From contig OX352774.1 of NCBI GenBank assembly GCA_947095535.1, positions 76,570,416 to 76,634,415 of the forward strand: a DNA stretch of 64,000 bases, given 5' to 3'. Below, one piece after another: positions 44,110-57,432 of the stretch (its first letter is position 1; each line of letters begins with the position of its first letter). The stretch is from Poecilobothrus nobilitatus. Taxonomy: Eukaryota > Arthropoda > Insecta > Diptera > Dolichopodidae. The translations under genes were made by a program, and so were the position numbers. The notes below the pieces were generated by a model. It saw nothing but the letters and a program-made list of their open reading frames with translations, did not search any database and was not told where the DNA came from.

Positions 44110-44860
44110 TGACGTTTTTAAACTAAACAAGGAAGAGTGCAGTAGAGTAGACTGTGTCAACTCTGGGATACCCGTATGAACGTAATATATCCTGTTTCTA
44201 TAAAACTTGATCATCTTTTAAAAACATTCAGAGTTTTAGTACCGAACTACAGAGATATATTTATGTAAATTGTGGAGTTGTATGATAGCTACCCGAATCT
44301 ATTGCGAGTAGCTTCATTAAGTTCCAAGAAATGCAAAAAGCCTGAACTGGCTGCTTTAGACCATTCAAATTTTACAAAAGTTTTTGGCATGCAACTCGAC
44401 ACCTCTTTACTAAATTTCAGATTCCTAGCTTCAATAAACACTGAGTTATTCTCATTTAAACGCAGAAGTTGTATGGCAGCTACCCGAACCCACTGCACCA
44501 GTACAACCAAATTTTACAGAAGTTGTTGCCATAAAACTTGATCATCATTTGCAAAATTTCAGAAACCTAGCTTGAATAGATACTGAGTTATTTCTATATA
44601 AAGATAGAAGTTGTATGGCAGCTACTCGAACCCGCCGACCGAAAATGTTGGATTTAAATAGCAAAACTAACAATTTTGCAAAAGTGCGGACGGACGGACG
44701 GACGGACGTACATGGCTTAATCGACTCAGAATTCGATTCTGAGCCGATCCATACCTTTGACACTATATCTAGCTCGACTCCTTTAAGGTGTCACAAACGT
44801 AATGGCAAATTTATTATACCCTTGAACATAGTTCATACGGGTATAAAAATATTAAGTAGA
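44110..44860 (-). repeat. Family A complex repeat, best-preserved copy
   Basis: ATACCCGTATGAAC (44,168-44,181) and its exact reverse complement (44,831-44,844) bracket the element as 14-bp inverted repeats. Between them, from the right, are GTCGAGCTAGATATAGTGTC, GAATCGAATTCTGAGTCGAT, a (GTCC)n array at 44,687-44,708, and units carrying GTTGTATGGCAGCTACCCGA at 44,275, 44,468 and 44,610 (the last two 142 bp apart). Conserved sequence continues past the left repeat to about 44,110. Small frames on both strands are not conserved coding. Confidence 0.75.
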
Positions 44861-46856
44861 AATTCAGATACATATAAACCTTTAAAAAAATAGGACTTTT
44901 CCTTATTTGATAGACTTTAGCATCACAATAATTGGCTGTAGATACATACCAGGTTTCTAATCAAACGATTGGATGGAAAAATATAGTGAAACTAATAAGC
45001 ATTTTAATTTTTTTTTTGTTTTTTTTGAAAATGTGCTAAAAATAAAAAAAATAAATAAAAACGCAATAATAATATTATAATAAATATAGGTGGTATAATT
45101 CCTGTCTCCTGAGGCTTTTTTTCTAAGCATTTTATATTTGTTCTCGTATTTGTGAAATATTTCTTTAGATATTAAATAGATACCGTTCAGTTATATAAAT
45201 ATCTACATACATAATTTAAGTCAATGTCAATAAATTTTGTATGTTTGTATTTTTTAACAAATATTTTGTAAATGAAAATAAAAGTAAATGTTAGATTTTT
45301 TTCCCGCCAAAAATGTATACATATTATGTATATTTATATATACTTAATAAATTTAAAACGTACATTCCAAAAAAGAAAAACAAAAATGTTATAGAGCCTT
45401 CATTATTAACAGATTGAAAACTAAGCAATATAACATAAATATAAAATAAAGGTTAGTTTTCGAATCATTATTTTGTTTTAGTTTTAGTAAAATATTTTCT
45501 TCGAAGTCATAAGAAATTTTATTCTTCTTTTCTCTGTGATAGGCGAACAATTTGGTTCTTGTGATTGTAACCAACTTTTAACTCATTCTTCATAATAATT
45601 TTCGGTTATATGTAGACTTATTATACTGTTGTATTTTATTTGCTTCATTCCATTTAAATGATCCTTTCAATGATACTGTCTTGAATTATAAGTCTAACAA
45701 AGAGTATACTCATTCTGACTTACATATTTGTTTTAGACTTGACTTATGTTAATACTAAACAATTATAAATTTTCTCGTTCTAAAGTACGTAAGTTTTTTT
45801 CTTTCTTAAAATATAGGTTTATAGTCCGAAGTACTGAAAAAGACAATATATTTCCGAGTCGAATCGAAGAATGTTTTTGGATCGAATGCATAAAACTGAG
45901 CTTGTGCGTAAATTTGACTTTTTCAAAGAAAAGCCAAGCTTCAACTTGTAGGTTTGCATGCAAAAGTGATATTTCAGTTCAAGCTCAGTTTTATGCATTT
46001 GACACATTGTTTGTTTCTGTCATTTATTTTGAATAGATTTGAAATTAACTCTACTGAAAGTTTTAATTTTTAGATAATGAGGTTGATGATAAGAATTATT
46101 GAGGGTGATGCTAAGAATTTAATAAAAATGATTCAATATTTAAGTTTAATAAGTTTAAAAAAAAAAACATTTTTTTTTACGGGGGCAGTTGGGAATGATC
46201 GAAAAACTCTAAAAGGAAAGGATACAAACACAATTCCTCTATTAACGTGTGGGTAAGTATTCTAAATACTAAACACGACCTGCCTTTTTCTCCAAGCAAG
46301 AGCAAATATATTTTACTTCTTCTGAAATAACTCATTATAACCTCCATTATTTCTACTGTAGTACTCCTTATAGTTAACCAGCTATAAATTTTAGTTTATA
46401 ACTTTTAAACGACTTCAGTTTTATCGTTCTTTAAAAGAATTTATTTTGTAATAAAAGTTCTGATTTGTGATATTTAAGACAATATATTATTTTTATTTTC
46501 TTCATTAGCAGAGTCGCTTACCCTTAAATTTACTATACGTATTTCATTATTTCAAGAAATGAAAGTGTGCGGTTAAACGAATTTTTATGTCTCGCTTATA
46601 CTGACAATAAGCAAAAAACAAAATATACAAATTCTAGTATCAGACTTAATTCTATGCACAATTTAACAGCTTTCAATTTAGAATTTACTCATATACAATT
46701 AAATAAATATACAAACAAATTAATTATTAATATTTTAAACATATAAAAAAATGTTTTAAAAAATACGATGACAAAAATTATTAAATTAAAAGAATTTAAC
46801 TATAAGTTTTCTAGGATACTCTTAGTTTCAAGAACTTAAACAATGATAAGAATCAA
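44861..46856. other. AT-rich stretch, no gene
   Basis: Contains an open but unrecognised frame at 45,746-46,036 overlapped by open frames on the other strand. An inverted pair of GAATGCATAAAACTGAGCTTG-like and CAAGCTCAGTTTTATGCATT segments (45,884-45,905 and 45,978-45,999) could form a hairpin of about 18 bp. Nothing assignable. Confidence 0.45.
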
Positions 46857-47266
46857 AGCTATCCAGCCAATGGTGTAGTGGTTAAGACACCGGCCTTTCA
46901 TACGAAAGTTCTCAGGTTCAAACCCCGGCTGGATCATATAAGGTCAATAAAAAATTATATAGATTTTTTCTTATAATATATAATAATTAGTAGAATATAA
47001 TTAAATTAAAAATAAGTATATATGTCTTATAAATTATAATTAAAATAATAATAAACCATAATTCTTGTATAAGATAATAGATGGCGTAGAAATAAAAAAA
47101 AACGTCTTAGTTTTGTACAATAGCTACAGCCGAGTAATCAACGGCTTAGTGAAATGAATGATTCACAAAACTGAAGCTTAGTCAAATATGAATAATAAAT
47201 GACTTAGTGGATGCCCTATACTCCTTATTGGAGTATCAAGGAAAAAAAAAAAGAAAAAAAGAATCA
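46857..47266 (+). mobile_element. SINE-A, full-length copy with A-tail
   Basis: The head 46,866-46,936 has 7-bp acceptor-like ends (TCCAGCC/GGCTGGA), A-box TGGTGTAGTGGTTAAGACA and B-box AGGTTCAAACCCC. The would-be anticodon arm (CTTTCATACGAAAG) does not pair as in a tRNA, so it is a tRNA-derived SINE head, not a gene. An AT-rich middle and the conserved TGTACAATAGCTACAGCCGA, TCAACGGCTTAGTGAAAT block follow, then TACTCCTTATTGGAGTATCA and an A-rich tail. Matches 9,885-10,290 (reversed). Confidence 0.8.
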
Positions 47267-50200
47267 AAGGTATTGTTTTTTTCAAAAGCATATCTCCCAC
47301 ATACATACTTATATACATATATATTTTTTTTTTACTATTTATACTATTTAACAATGAAAGTTCAATGAATTTAAACTTGTCTTAAAGGACAGTAAGAATC
47401 TTCTTTTTACATTTTTTTTTTTTTTAATTTATTCATTGAGTAACTAAAAATATTAATAAAAACATTTTCCTTTTTCTTTTTTGTTTGTTTTTTTTTTTTG
47501 ATGTTTTATAAAAAAAATTAATTGATGCATGCGCTTAAAGCTCTTTAAATTTTTTTTTTTTTTTTTTATCATTTGGAATAAAAAAAAAATAATTTCAGAA
47601 TAAAAAGTAAAATTAATATTTATAAACATTCACTATTATATACTTATTTATACATAGAAAAATTGTGAGTGGTTTAGAGATGTCATGTGTAGTAAAAACA
47701 TAAAATTTTTGTTTTTATTTATCATACCATAATATAAAAATCATTGGAATAGGCAATGAATGTTAAATTTACTGTTATCAAATTGTATTAAAATATATTA
47801 TAACATACTATTACATATACATATGTATATACATATAATATGTACAATATATTTACTTTTATAATAATAATAATAATAATAACAATCATGGTACATGACC
47901 TACTCAGTAAATAAGGCATTCAACCCACGCACATAAAAAAAAACAAAAAAACAAACTCTTAAAAATACATAAAAAGAAACACAAAAAAGAATAGAAGTAA
48001 AATTAAATAGAAGAAAAATAAAATAAAACAATAAAAAAATAAAACAACAAAAAAAAAAAAAAAGAAAAGGAAAACAATAGTTTATCCTTAAAAACTTGTA
48101 TAAAATTTGAATAGATCACCACCACCACTAACTGATATTTAATTTGATAAATAAAGAAAAAAGTAAATTGGTGGTCATGTATGTTTGTTTGGATGTCAAA
48201 ATAAAATGAACATGTCTGTATATGTAAAATAATAGATTTAAAGGAATCAAGAAGATCGTTATTTTCAATACGATGGCAAAAAATTTTGAAGTGGAGAGTT
48301 CTCTTTTGTCTATGTTCTCTTATTGAAAAACTTGAAATTCAACTGAAATACTTTGCAAAATTTTTCACTTTAGAAAATTCGCAAATTAGCAAATATCCAT
48401 TTGTCAAAAATTGAAAAAAAAAAAAACATTCACTGCTTTATTGTTTATAATATATATATATATATATGTATATTTAATGTATATATATGCCTATAAATTT
48501 ATTTTTAAATGCATATATATTATATACATTAATTTAGAAAAGATTTTATTGTTGATTACAAAAGTAGGATATCAATAACTAGTTTAGCAAGGGTTTGGGG
48601 GTGACAGTTTTTACTGTTTTTAGTGTTTTATTATTTTATAAAATAAATAATTAGAGATTTTTTGTGGTTAGAGCCACCCAAATTGTTTTGCGTTTTGGTA
48701 TATCAAAGACCCTTCAAAGCTAACAAATGTTATGTATAGCAATTGTTTGATTATGAGTCTTTAGTATATAGGATTACTTTATACAACGACAATTTTATCG
48801 AAAATCTGCCAACACTTTTCTGAGATATTTATCTAATTTCTCCGCTATTTTAGAGTACACTATTAGGTTCAATACTTTAGTTATGATCTGCAACTATGAA
48901 ATACTTTTTTTCCCCATTAATCTGGAATTCGTTATTCACCTCATATCTAATCAGTGATCAATAACTGTGTTCAATGTACTGGCTATCGTTGTATTGTTTA
49001 CTTTAAGCTGTTCTGTCGGAATGCCACTTAATCTTTTTGCTCTGTTACTTTTGAGTTTTCTTATAGCATCTGCGATTTCATCAGTTTTTAGTGATCTTTA
49101 GTTTATTGTTTTGTTTTGTGTTCATTTCTTTTAGGAACTTTAAATCTTCGCTCTGACATACCTATTTCTTATACATATATACATTTTTAAACAGAGAACT
49201 GGATAAACGAACTGACGCACAATGTCAAGCTAATAAGCATGGATGTTTTTTTAAATTTTTAAAAATTGTTTAAAAAGGAAACGTATAAAAATGTAAATAA
49301 ACAAAACAGAAACACAATAAAAAAATAGAATAATAATAAAAAGTGTGTTAAAAATACACAAATACAAAAGAATCTAAAAAAAAAAAAAAAATAAACAGTT
49401 CATTTCATTATAAAGTACCATTGCAAAATTTACAAAATATTTCTTTGATTGTATTGTTGCTTATTCTGGAAGTGCGTATACTGCGTATTTGTGATTATGT
49501 ACTTGATATGTAAATGGCTAAATATCATCAGTTGTAAAAAAGATCGACCTTCTGTTATAATTTTTTTTTTTATTTTTTTTTTATTAAAGCAATATAGTTC
49601 TCTCTCTTTTTATTATCATTTCTTCTAACTCCCAATTTTTTCTCTTTTTCCTTTTTTGGTATTTTATGTATACTCGTATATAAGTAAATTAGTATATGTA
49701 TATATTTAAATATATTGTATATGAGTAGAGAATGAGAGGAAAAATTGCGTTTTATGTATTGAAAATTTTTATTCCAATGTAAGGATTCAAATTCAAAGAT
49801 TTTTTTTTTTATTTGACATTGAAAAGGACTTTTGTTTTGTGTATTTAGAGATCGTCGACACGTGTTGAGAAAATTCTTTTAATTTCTGTACATAAAGGTA
49901 CATATATATATATAATAATATATATATATATATATATATATGTTTATATATGTGTTTAGTATGATGGTATACAGATATTTAATATATATGTATACATAAT
50001 ATCAAGCTTTAAGAAAAATTATTGTCTTATATTATTGACGATGATGATGATGATATTGATGATGAAAATACTTTGATAATGGAGGCGCTTGATTCAATTG
50101 ATGTTTATTGTGTTGGTTTTATATCATTATATTGTTGTATGTATATATACAAGATATGTATATAGAAATATAGTAATAAAAATATTACGTAGTTATTAAT

Positions 50201-51082
50201 GAAAAATACTAAAAAACAAAAATTCAAGTTGACTTATACAGTGTAAAGGATATAAACATTAAAAAAATAAATAAATCATAACACACGTTGAACTTTTTAA
50301 CTCAATATATTATTAGCCCGCGGTTTATTTAAAGTAAATGTTTGTGCATAATATAATAATATAGAGTTTATAAAGTGTTTAGAGCCTCTTAAAAGAAACA
50401 ACATCATAAGTTTTCAAAATGAATATATTATGTAAGTAGGTTTTGGCTGAGAAATTTTGTGCGAGAAAATTATAATAAAAGTAGTGAGAATGGATGAATC
50501 AAGATCATGCCGCATTAAGCTTATTTTATTTTTTTTTATGAAATTTTCAAAGCTTCTGTTACATTTACCTATAATTACTAATGTATTTTTTAAGCTACAT
50601 GGACGTTACTTCTAACATTGTAAATCATTATCTAAACATTATATTTATTTATTTCCAAACATCTTTTACGTGTATCTTTTGTTATATGATATAAAGTTAA
50701 ATATCATTAAATATGCTATAAAATTTCATCCAATAGATACAATGCTGCGTTCTTATCTTCGCAATTTTTAATCTACATAACATGTAATTCAATAATTATT
50801 TTTTTCAAAAAATGTGTGTGTGTATGTGTGTGTGTGTACGTGCGTATGTGGGTATGCCTGTGGGTACGTGTACAGCCTAAACGACTGAACGTAATTTTTT
50901 GAAATTTCTAAAAATCTAATCTAAAAATCTCTAAAAATTTATAATTTCTTTTCAGTTTTTATTATTTTTTAATTCCAATATTTTTGAATGAAAAAAAAAC
51001 CATATGTGCATACATACAAGTAATGTATGGATCTATGAATGAATGTATCTATTTTTTGGCATTATACTTTTCGTATAAGAGC
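47267..51082. other. AT-rich stretch with microsatellites, no gene
   Basis: Includes (AAT)n at 47,862-47,885, (AT)n at about 49,900-49,942, (GAT)n at 50,040-50,072, (GT)n at 50,814-50,842, and CACGTG at 49,859. Long A/T runs elsewhere. No coding region supported. Confidence 0.6.
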
Positions 51083-51452
51083 GGTCGGTTCTGTGGTGGA
51101 GACAGCTGATTTTTTTATAGTAATATACCATTACTAATTTGTGGGCTTGGTAACTGACTTGTATCCATAACATTTTGGTCGCCTGATATAGCTATCTCAG
51201 GTATAATATTTATTTTGAAAATTGCCCAACTTATTAACCGTATTATTAGGAAGTGGAACAGGAAAAGGATGAACAGTTTGTTCCCATTCTCTCAGCAGAA
51301 ATTTGTCTATGGAAGAGCATCTGATTTAGCTAGTTTTTCTCTCCATTTACCATGTATTTCATCTATTTTAGGGGTAATAAATTTTATTACTACAGTAATT
51401 AATACACGATCAACCGGAATCCATTTATTATTCATTCAATCATCGATTGTTT
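51083..51452 (+). pseudogene. cox1: Nuclear mitochondrial insertion (NUMT) of cox1
   Basis: Several blocks follow insect mitochondrial cytochrome c oxidase subunit I in order: GACAGCTGATTTTTTTATAG, GGTAACTGACTTGT, GCCTGATATAGC, TTATTAACCG, AGGATGAACAGTTTG (TGA is Trp in the mitochondrial code), and 51,303-51,425, whose nuclear translation includes FSLHLPCISSILGVINFITT and VINTRSTGI. These correspond to roughly codons 60-190 of cox1. There are small deletions and frame changes, so it is a decayed nuclear copy, not mitochondrial contamination. COX1 normally forms the catalytic core of respiratory complex IV. Confidence 0.85.
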
Positions 51453-54279
51453 AATTAAATTTTATTTATTATTAACTGTTATTGTTAACTGTTATTTGTT
51501 AAATTTTTCGGAGCAAAAAATAGGAATAATTTTGTTCAAAATAAAAAAGATAAAAATAATATTGTAATGTCCTTTATACCGATTATAATACGCTTTAGAT
51601 AATTAAATTTTGACCTCTGTAACCTTTTTATTTATTTTTTTTTGTTCAATATTGCGTACATTTGTCATTTTTTTTTTCATGAAGTTTTTTTTATTTTTTA
51701 TTTTTTTCATTCGCTCATGTTAATGAAATAATAAGAGAAAGGATTTTGAATTATCCTGTTTTTAGTTTTTTATTTTTTATTTTAGTTTTTTTTTTCTGAT
51801 TTGTTTGTTTATAAGTATTGGAGCACTTTGATAATAATGATAAACAAATAATATCCTTTTTTAAAAGAAAAACTAAATAAATAATTTAATTAAAACGTGT
51901 AGGATATCATACTTTATTTTATATTTAATATATAAAAGATTTTTTAATGGAATCCAGCTTATAACATTTTTTGTTATGTTTTTTTTTTTTTTTTTTCTGG
52001 TTTGTTTGTTTTTTTGATTTATATAAGTAAAGTTCACTATTTAAGTTTTGATGAACTTGAAATGTATTGTAATTTTTTATACTGTTTGTACACGTTGCAA
52101 AATTTAATTTTTTAGCTCATAGGTTAATACACTTTGTTATATGGAAATTTTATTTTTCCTATGACAGTTGTAGTGAATTTGGGGATAATAGTTAAGGTTG
52201 AAAATTTATAGATTTCAACTATAGTATATTATTGTATTGTATTGTATTGTATAGTTTTCTTTTTCATTTCCAATTTATATGACGTCGCAGCGTTTCCTTT
52301 TATTTTTTTTTTTATTATATACATACGAATAGTTTAAAGGTTAAGGATTTTTCAAGTCCAAAATTGTAATTTATTAATGTGAAGTGACGAATTTACATTT
52401 TAATATGTAAAGGTTCTGAATAGTTAGAAAAATTGTGTTTTTTTTTTTACTTTTTTAATTATTCTAAATTTATAATACTTTTGTATAGGGAAGCCTATAA
52501 GGATTGACATACTATTAGTATTGATTTAATAGTTGGATACGAAATCAGGATTTTCTCCTTTTACGGAATATTGAAATATAACAGAATATATACGGAATAT
52601 TTATTTAAGTATATGTGAATATGAATTTTTTGTTTTTTCGAATTTCATACTCAACTCCAGAAAAATACTTTTGATTGAGGACTTTTTTCATATGCAAAAA
52701 TTCCTCAAAATATAATTTTTATAAAAGGTCCCAAAATAAAGGAAAAATGTTCCTAAAGTTTCATAAATATTTTGGAGACTTCTTTCGTTTTTGGTTTTGG
52801 GGACTTTTTTCTTAAGGATTTTTTCATGGAGCCGCATATTATATAATTTAAGGTTTTATAAAGTTGTATTACGTATACCAATTCGAAGATCACCTAAGCA
52901 TATAGGCCAATATTTAAGGATCTTTCTATTTCTACATTTACCAATTTTATTCTATTGGTAATTATTATTAGTGGGTACATATTTAGTTAATATTTATTTT
53001 ATGACAAAATAATTTGAAAAATATGGAAAATTTTCAATTTAATAAATTAATATTCAACAAAAATAAAAACAAAAAAAATTTCGAATATAATTTGCTTTTG
53101 TGGTTAGAGTGGAATAAAATAATTGAATTTTGTAATTTCGTATTCAAATTTAATCAAGTCCTTTTTTTATTTGTGTTTTTTGTTTTTTTTTTTTTTTAAA
53201 TATTTGATATTATTCAATTTGATTACTTTTCACCCTCATTTTTATTTTAATTTAATAAATAATAATTTGTATGTATGTATTTGTTTTGATTGTTGATTTG
53301 GTTTTAATTTTTTTTCAGTTATTTTTCATCTTCCAATAAGGGACACTGATGACATAAATATATATTTATATTACAATTAAAGATACATCAAAAATATGTC
53401 ATTAAAAATTATTCAAAATACCAATAAACATTTAAACAGAAAATTAAATTTTTTATTCCGTATTTAAAATTTAAAACAACAATTTATTCTAATTCACGTA
53501 CACTTAACATTTGTACATACATACGTCTAAATGTTTAACATTTAAAAGTTTACATATCCTGTTAAAGTCATTTAATTACCTAAAGCTATATAGAAATATG
53601 TGGGTTTATATGTATTTATATATGTATTTATAAATATGTATATATTATGATAATATAAAACTTTAACACGTGTAAGAAATTATCATTCCTAATTTTTCTT
53701 CCCTTTAACTGCATTCAGTATCGAGTATAGTAGCTGGACTTTCTAAGAAAAAGGATGAGGAAAAACTAAAACGAAAAAAAAAAAAAACAAAAAAATAAAC
53801 AGGAAGATTAGAAAGAAAAAAAAAATATTTCAAAATGGTTTGTTTTGTTGTTGATGCCCTTTCCCTTTAGAAAATAATTCTGAAGAATGGCATATTATAT
53901 TAATATTATAGATTAAGAGAGCATGTGAATGAATAGAAAAAGAAAAGCGATCAAGAATATTATGATTATCATAGAAAAGGTAAATAATAAAAACCAAATC
54001 AAAAAAAAAAAAATATTAAAAATAACTTTTTTCTTAAATTTTCCACGCTTAACATTATTTTATTACATTTCATTTCTTTAAAATAATTGTAATCTTACAC
54101 ACTTTAAACTAATACATAAGTCTTTACGTGTGTATATATGTACGATTTAAAATACAATGTATGAAAAATATTTGGGAATAGAAAAACTTACCGTTATTAA
54201 GATAACAGTTAAAGAACAAGTTTAAAAAAAACAAAATAATATCCCATATACATATTTGAATTGAACATGTCAATAATGC
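51453..54279. other. AT-rich stretch, no gene
   Basis: An (ATTGT)n pentanucleotide repeat lies at 52,227-52,254 and CACGTG at 53,667. Long T runs at 51,971-51,996 and 53,163-53,197. No credible coding sequence. Confidence 0.6.
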
Positions 54280-54287
54280 CATTTTTT

Positions 54288-54580
54288 TCAACAATTCCAA
54301 CGCGCAATCCTGGGGAGGCATTTATTGCTAATTTTTAAAGCGCGAAAATCCTTAGATGATTCAACTTTAGTTAAGGAAACTCCTTTATTGTCACAAAATG
54401 ATAATATATGGGACATCCTTACATTCAATGCTCTTCTTTCTGATACAGATGATCCATTATTCAAATAGTTATTTTTCAAAATGACAAAGTACGGCTTCTC
54501 CTCAAATTTATATTGGTATAGCAACTCTCCTTTATCATCCTTTTTTCCTACAATTTGGCTTCTTCTTATCTAAGCCAACA
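54288..54580 (-). pseudogene. Unrecognised decayed coding fragment
   Basis: The minus strand keeps an open frame of ordinary composition (KKDDKGELLYQYKFEEKPYF, then VSERRALNVRMSHILSFCDN and SLTKVESSKDFRAL), unlike the Lys/Phe peptides around it. Just upstream another frame reads IPLYEIIVGLDKKKPNCRKK, as if one frame had been split by an indel. I do not recognise the protein. It could be part of a LINE ORF1 or another element, or a host pseudogene; no motif decides this. Confidence 0.4.
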
Positions 54581-54721
54581 ATAATTTCGTATAAAGGAAT
54601 CCTTTCGTGGGCTTTTAGTATGGTATTAAAATTAAAAATTAAATTAATTCTCGCCTATAAGTATGCATATTTCAAAAAATTTTCTTTATTTATTTTTTGT
54701 TTTTAGCAGTTATAAATAACT

Positions 54722-54995
54722 GGGGCTTCAGTAGCCTAGTGAGTAGGCGTGTGGCATATTAACCGAAGGAGTGTGGGTTCGATCCCTGCACAGGTCGTAA
54801 GTGTTTTTTCTTTACATACCCCCCTTACCACCAAATATAATGTAAATATATAGTATATAATAAAATAAATAATATTAGTATATAATTTAATAATAGTATA
54901 AAAACCTATAATGGCCTTAGTAGCCGATGGTTCAATAATATTGCATTACATTTATGTATGTAATATTAATATAAATAAATAAATAAAAAATATAA
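54722..54995 (+). mobile_element. tRNA-derived SINE, related to SINE-A
   Basis: A head with CCTAGTGAGTAGGCGTGTGG (A-box-like) and TGTGGGTTCGATCCCTGCAC (B-box) is followed by an AT-rich middle. Then CCTTAGTAGCCGATGGTTCA resembles the SINE-A core, and a TAAA-rich end follows. Distinct from SINE-A in its head. Confidence 0.6.
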
Positions 54996-56195
54996 ATATA
55001 ACTGGACAATATTAAATTAGAAATCTCACAAAATTTATCTTTTCATATTTTTTTAATTGAAATTTATGACAAAGTGATTAAAAACCAAATTGTTAAATAT
55101 TATATTTTTGTTTTTACATAATTGAACCAACTAACAGACATCATGTATTAAAATAATATATGGCAAAATAATGATTTTGAAATCCAACATTTTTCATCAT
55201 CTCAGTATGTAAGAAAAATTCTTGTTTTATATTGCGTTCATAAATTCTACTTTTTGTTTTTTTTTTTTTTGTTTAATGGAATTTTATTCGCTCGTGTTAA
55301 CTTTATTTCACTTGATGAGGATTGGTATTGAATGATTGGTTTGGTGGATATTGTTTTTAAAGAATTATGTTGAGTTTTGACGTATAAAAGTTCCTTTTTA
55401 ATTTAATTTTAAAATATATTATATAAACAACCTTCTTTCTTTTATACAAAAACATTTCCCACTAATATTTAAGGTGTTTTGTCCTTAAACAAAATCACCT
55501 ATTGACTTTAAAAACAAAAAAAAAAAGTTAGAAAATATAAAAGATGTCAAATGTCAAATATTTATATGTATGTATAATGTATTTCCAATTTTTGGTGTTA
55601 ATATTTTTTTAATAATAAAAATATATTTTTTTCAATATTTTCTTATTCTTTAATTATGTTTGTGTGTAAAAATTTTTTGACATAATAACCGTGAGTTAGC
55701 TCATTTGTCAATCAACAACGAAAAAAAAAAAACAAACAATTAAATAAGGAAAATTACAACATTGCCAATATTTAGAAATTTCCCTTTAACAAGTATCTAT
55801 ATATTTGTTTTTTTTTGATTAATTTCAAAGGATATTTTTAGCGTATGTCATTATTAACCATCGCTCACAATAATTTTAAAAAAAAAGTAAACAAAAAACT
55901 AATAAAACCAACACTAAAATTAATAAACACTTAATATCATAATAAAATTTCCTCTAAATCTAACAAAATTATAAAATTTAAAAAGTTGTTAATTTTCATT
56001 TGTCTATTATCCTTTCTTTTTTGTTCAACATACTTTTTAACTTGAGATCTGAAATAATGATTTAAAGAGTAGGTCTCAAGATGGAAAGTATTTTGGTCAT
56101 TTTATTTTGGTTTTTACATTTTTATTCAATGTTTTAAGTATGTCAATTTTACTAAATGTTTACATTTGTAAGGTAGAAATAAGTCATTATACTCA
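54996..56195. other. AT-rich stretch, no gene
   Basis: Nothing recognised. Confidence 0.6.
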
Positions 56196-56229
56196 GTTAT
56201 TGAAAAAAAGAATTATTTGTTAGTTTAAG

Positions 56230-56575
56230 TATAGGGCTACAATTTCAAACACCTAGCTTCAATAAACACTGAGTTATATTCCTATAAAGAACGAAGTTGT
56301 ATGGCAGCTACTCGAACCTGCCGAGCGAAAATTCTGGATTTAAATAAAAAAAACTAACAATTTTGTAAAAATGACATAAAAAAAAATTCAGGCGTCTAGC
56401 TTCTTTATTTTTTGAGTTATCATGCGGACGGACGGACAAACGTACATGGCTTAATCGACTCAGAATTCGATTCTGAACCGATCCATACAATTGAGTCTAG
56501 CTCGACTTCTTTAAGGTGTCACACACGTAATAGCAATTTAGTATACCCTTTTGAACAATTACTCATACGAGTATA
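56230..56575 (-). repeat. Family A complex repeat, partial copy
   Basis: Minus strand: ATACTCGTATGAGTAATTGT..., GTCGAGCTAGACTCAATTGT, GAATCGAATTCTGAGTCGAT, GTTTGTCCGTCCGTCCGC, and GAGTAGCTGCCATACAACTT. It keeps the 5' hairpin-array part of the family and loses the later units. Confidence 0.7.
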
Positions 56576-57432
56576 AAAATAACAACTTTTTAATCAAATA
56601 CGATCTATTGCATAGTTTTAGGCGTATTTTACAAAATAAGTTTCATTGATCAAAGAACATTATATTGTAATTGTAGGAACATTTATCACATGACTTATGA
56701 AAGTTTTTTTAGTATCGTACTGCCAAAATCATATCAGTCAGCATAATTCTTTTATTATAATTATGTTCACTTCCTACTAATTAAAGACTAACGAAAAGAA
56801 AACGTAAATATATATACTAAAGCAAGAAAAGGGCACTGATGGTGCAACAAACTTGTTTGTATGTTAAACATTCGAAATAGAAAAGTACTTTTTTTTTTAA
56901 TTTCTACTTGATTTCTTCTTATTTGATTTAGATTTCTTTTAAAGTTTTTTACTACATTGCGATGGTTCCAGTCGTGGTTCATTCTTGATGGACGAAAAAG
57001 GAAAAGGGAATCAATAATACTAAAATCTTTGAAGAAAAGGAGCTAAATCAACAAAAAAACGATTATCGAACTAAAAAAATTTCACGATGTTATAAAACCA
57101 ATCCTTTTGCCAACTTTTCGGCAAAAAAAAAACAAGGACGTTTTTTGTAGCTTGAGCCAAAAGAAAAAATATTAACTTTAATTTTAATTTTTTTCCCAAT
57201 TTTTTTTATTATAACAATTATTAAATTTGGTTATTTTTCACTTTTTTTGACTTTGCCCATATTTTTTCGATCATAACCTTCTTCTAACTTCATTCTTATT
57301 TTCATCATCGATTTTTTGTATTTGGCCATTTTGCTTTCGTTCTTATTGATTCATTCTGTTCAAAAGATACCTTGCTTAACAACCCTTAAACTATAAAAAT
57401 AATTATACATATAGATACATATTATGTATATA
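56576..57432. other. AT-rich stretch, no gene
   Basis: No gene or repeat family recognised; 57,433 starts MITE-2. Confidence 0.55.

Noticed and set aside
44615..44893. Open frames around the GTCC array
   Set aside because: Product of the tetranucleotide array and family A units, not conserved in other copies.
46866..46936. Possible functional tRNA gene
   Set aside because: Acceptor ends and A/B boxes are there, but the anticodon arm cannot form and the same head recurs in SINE copies.
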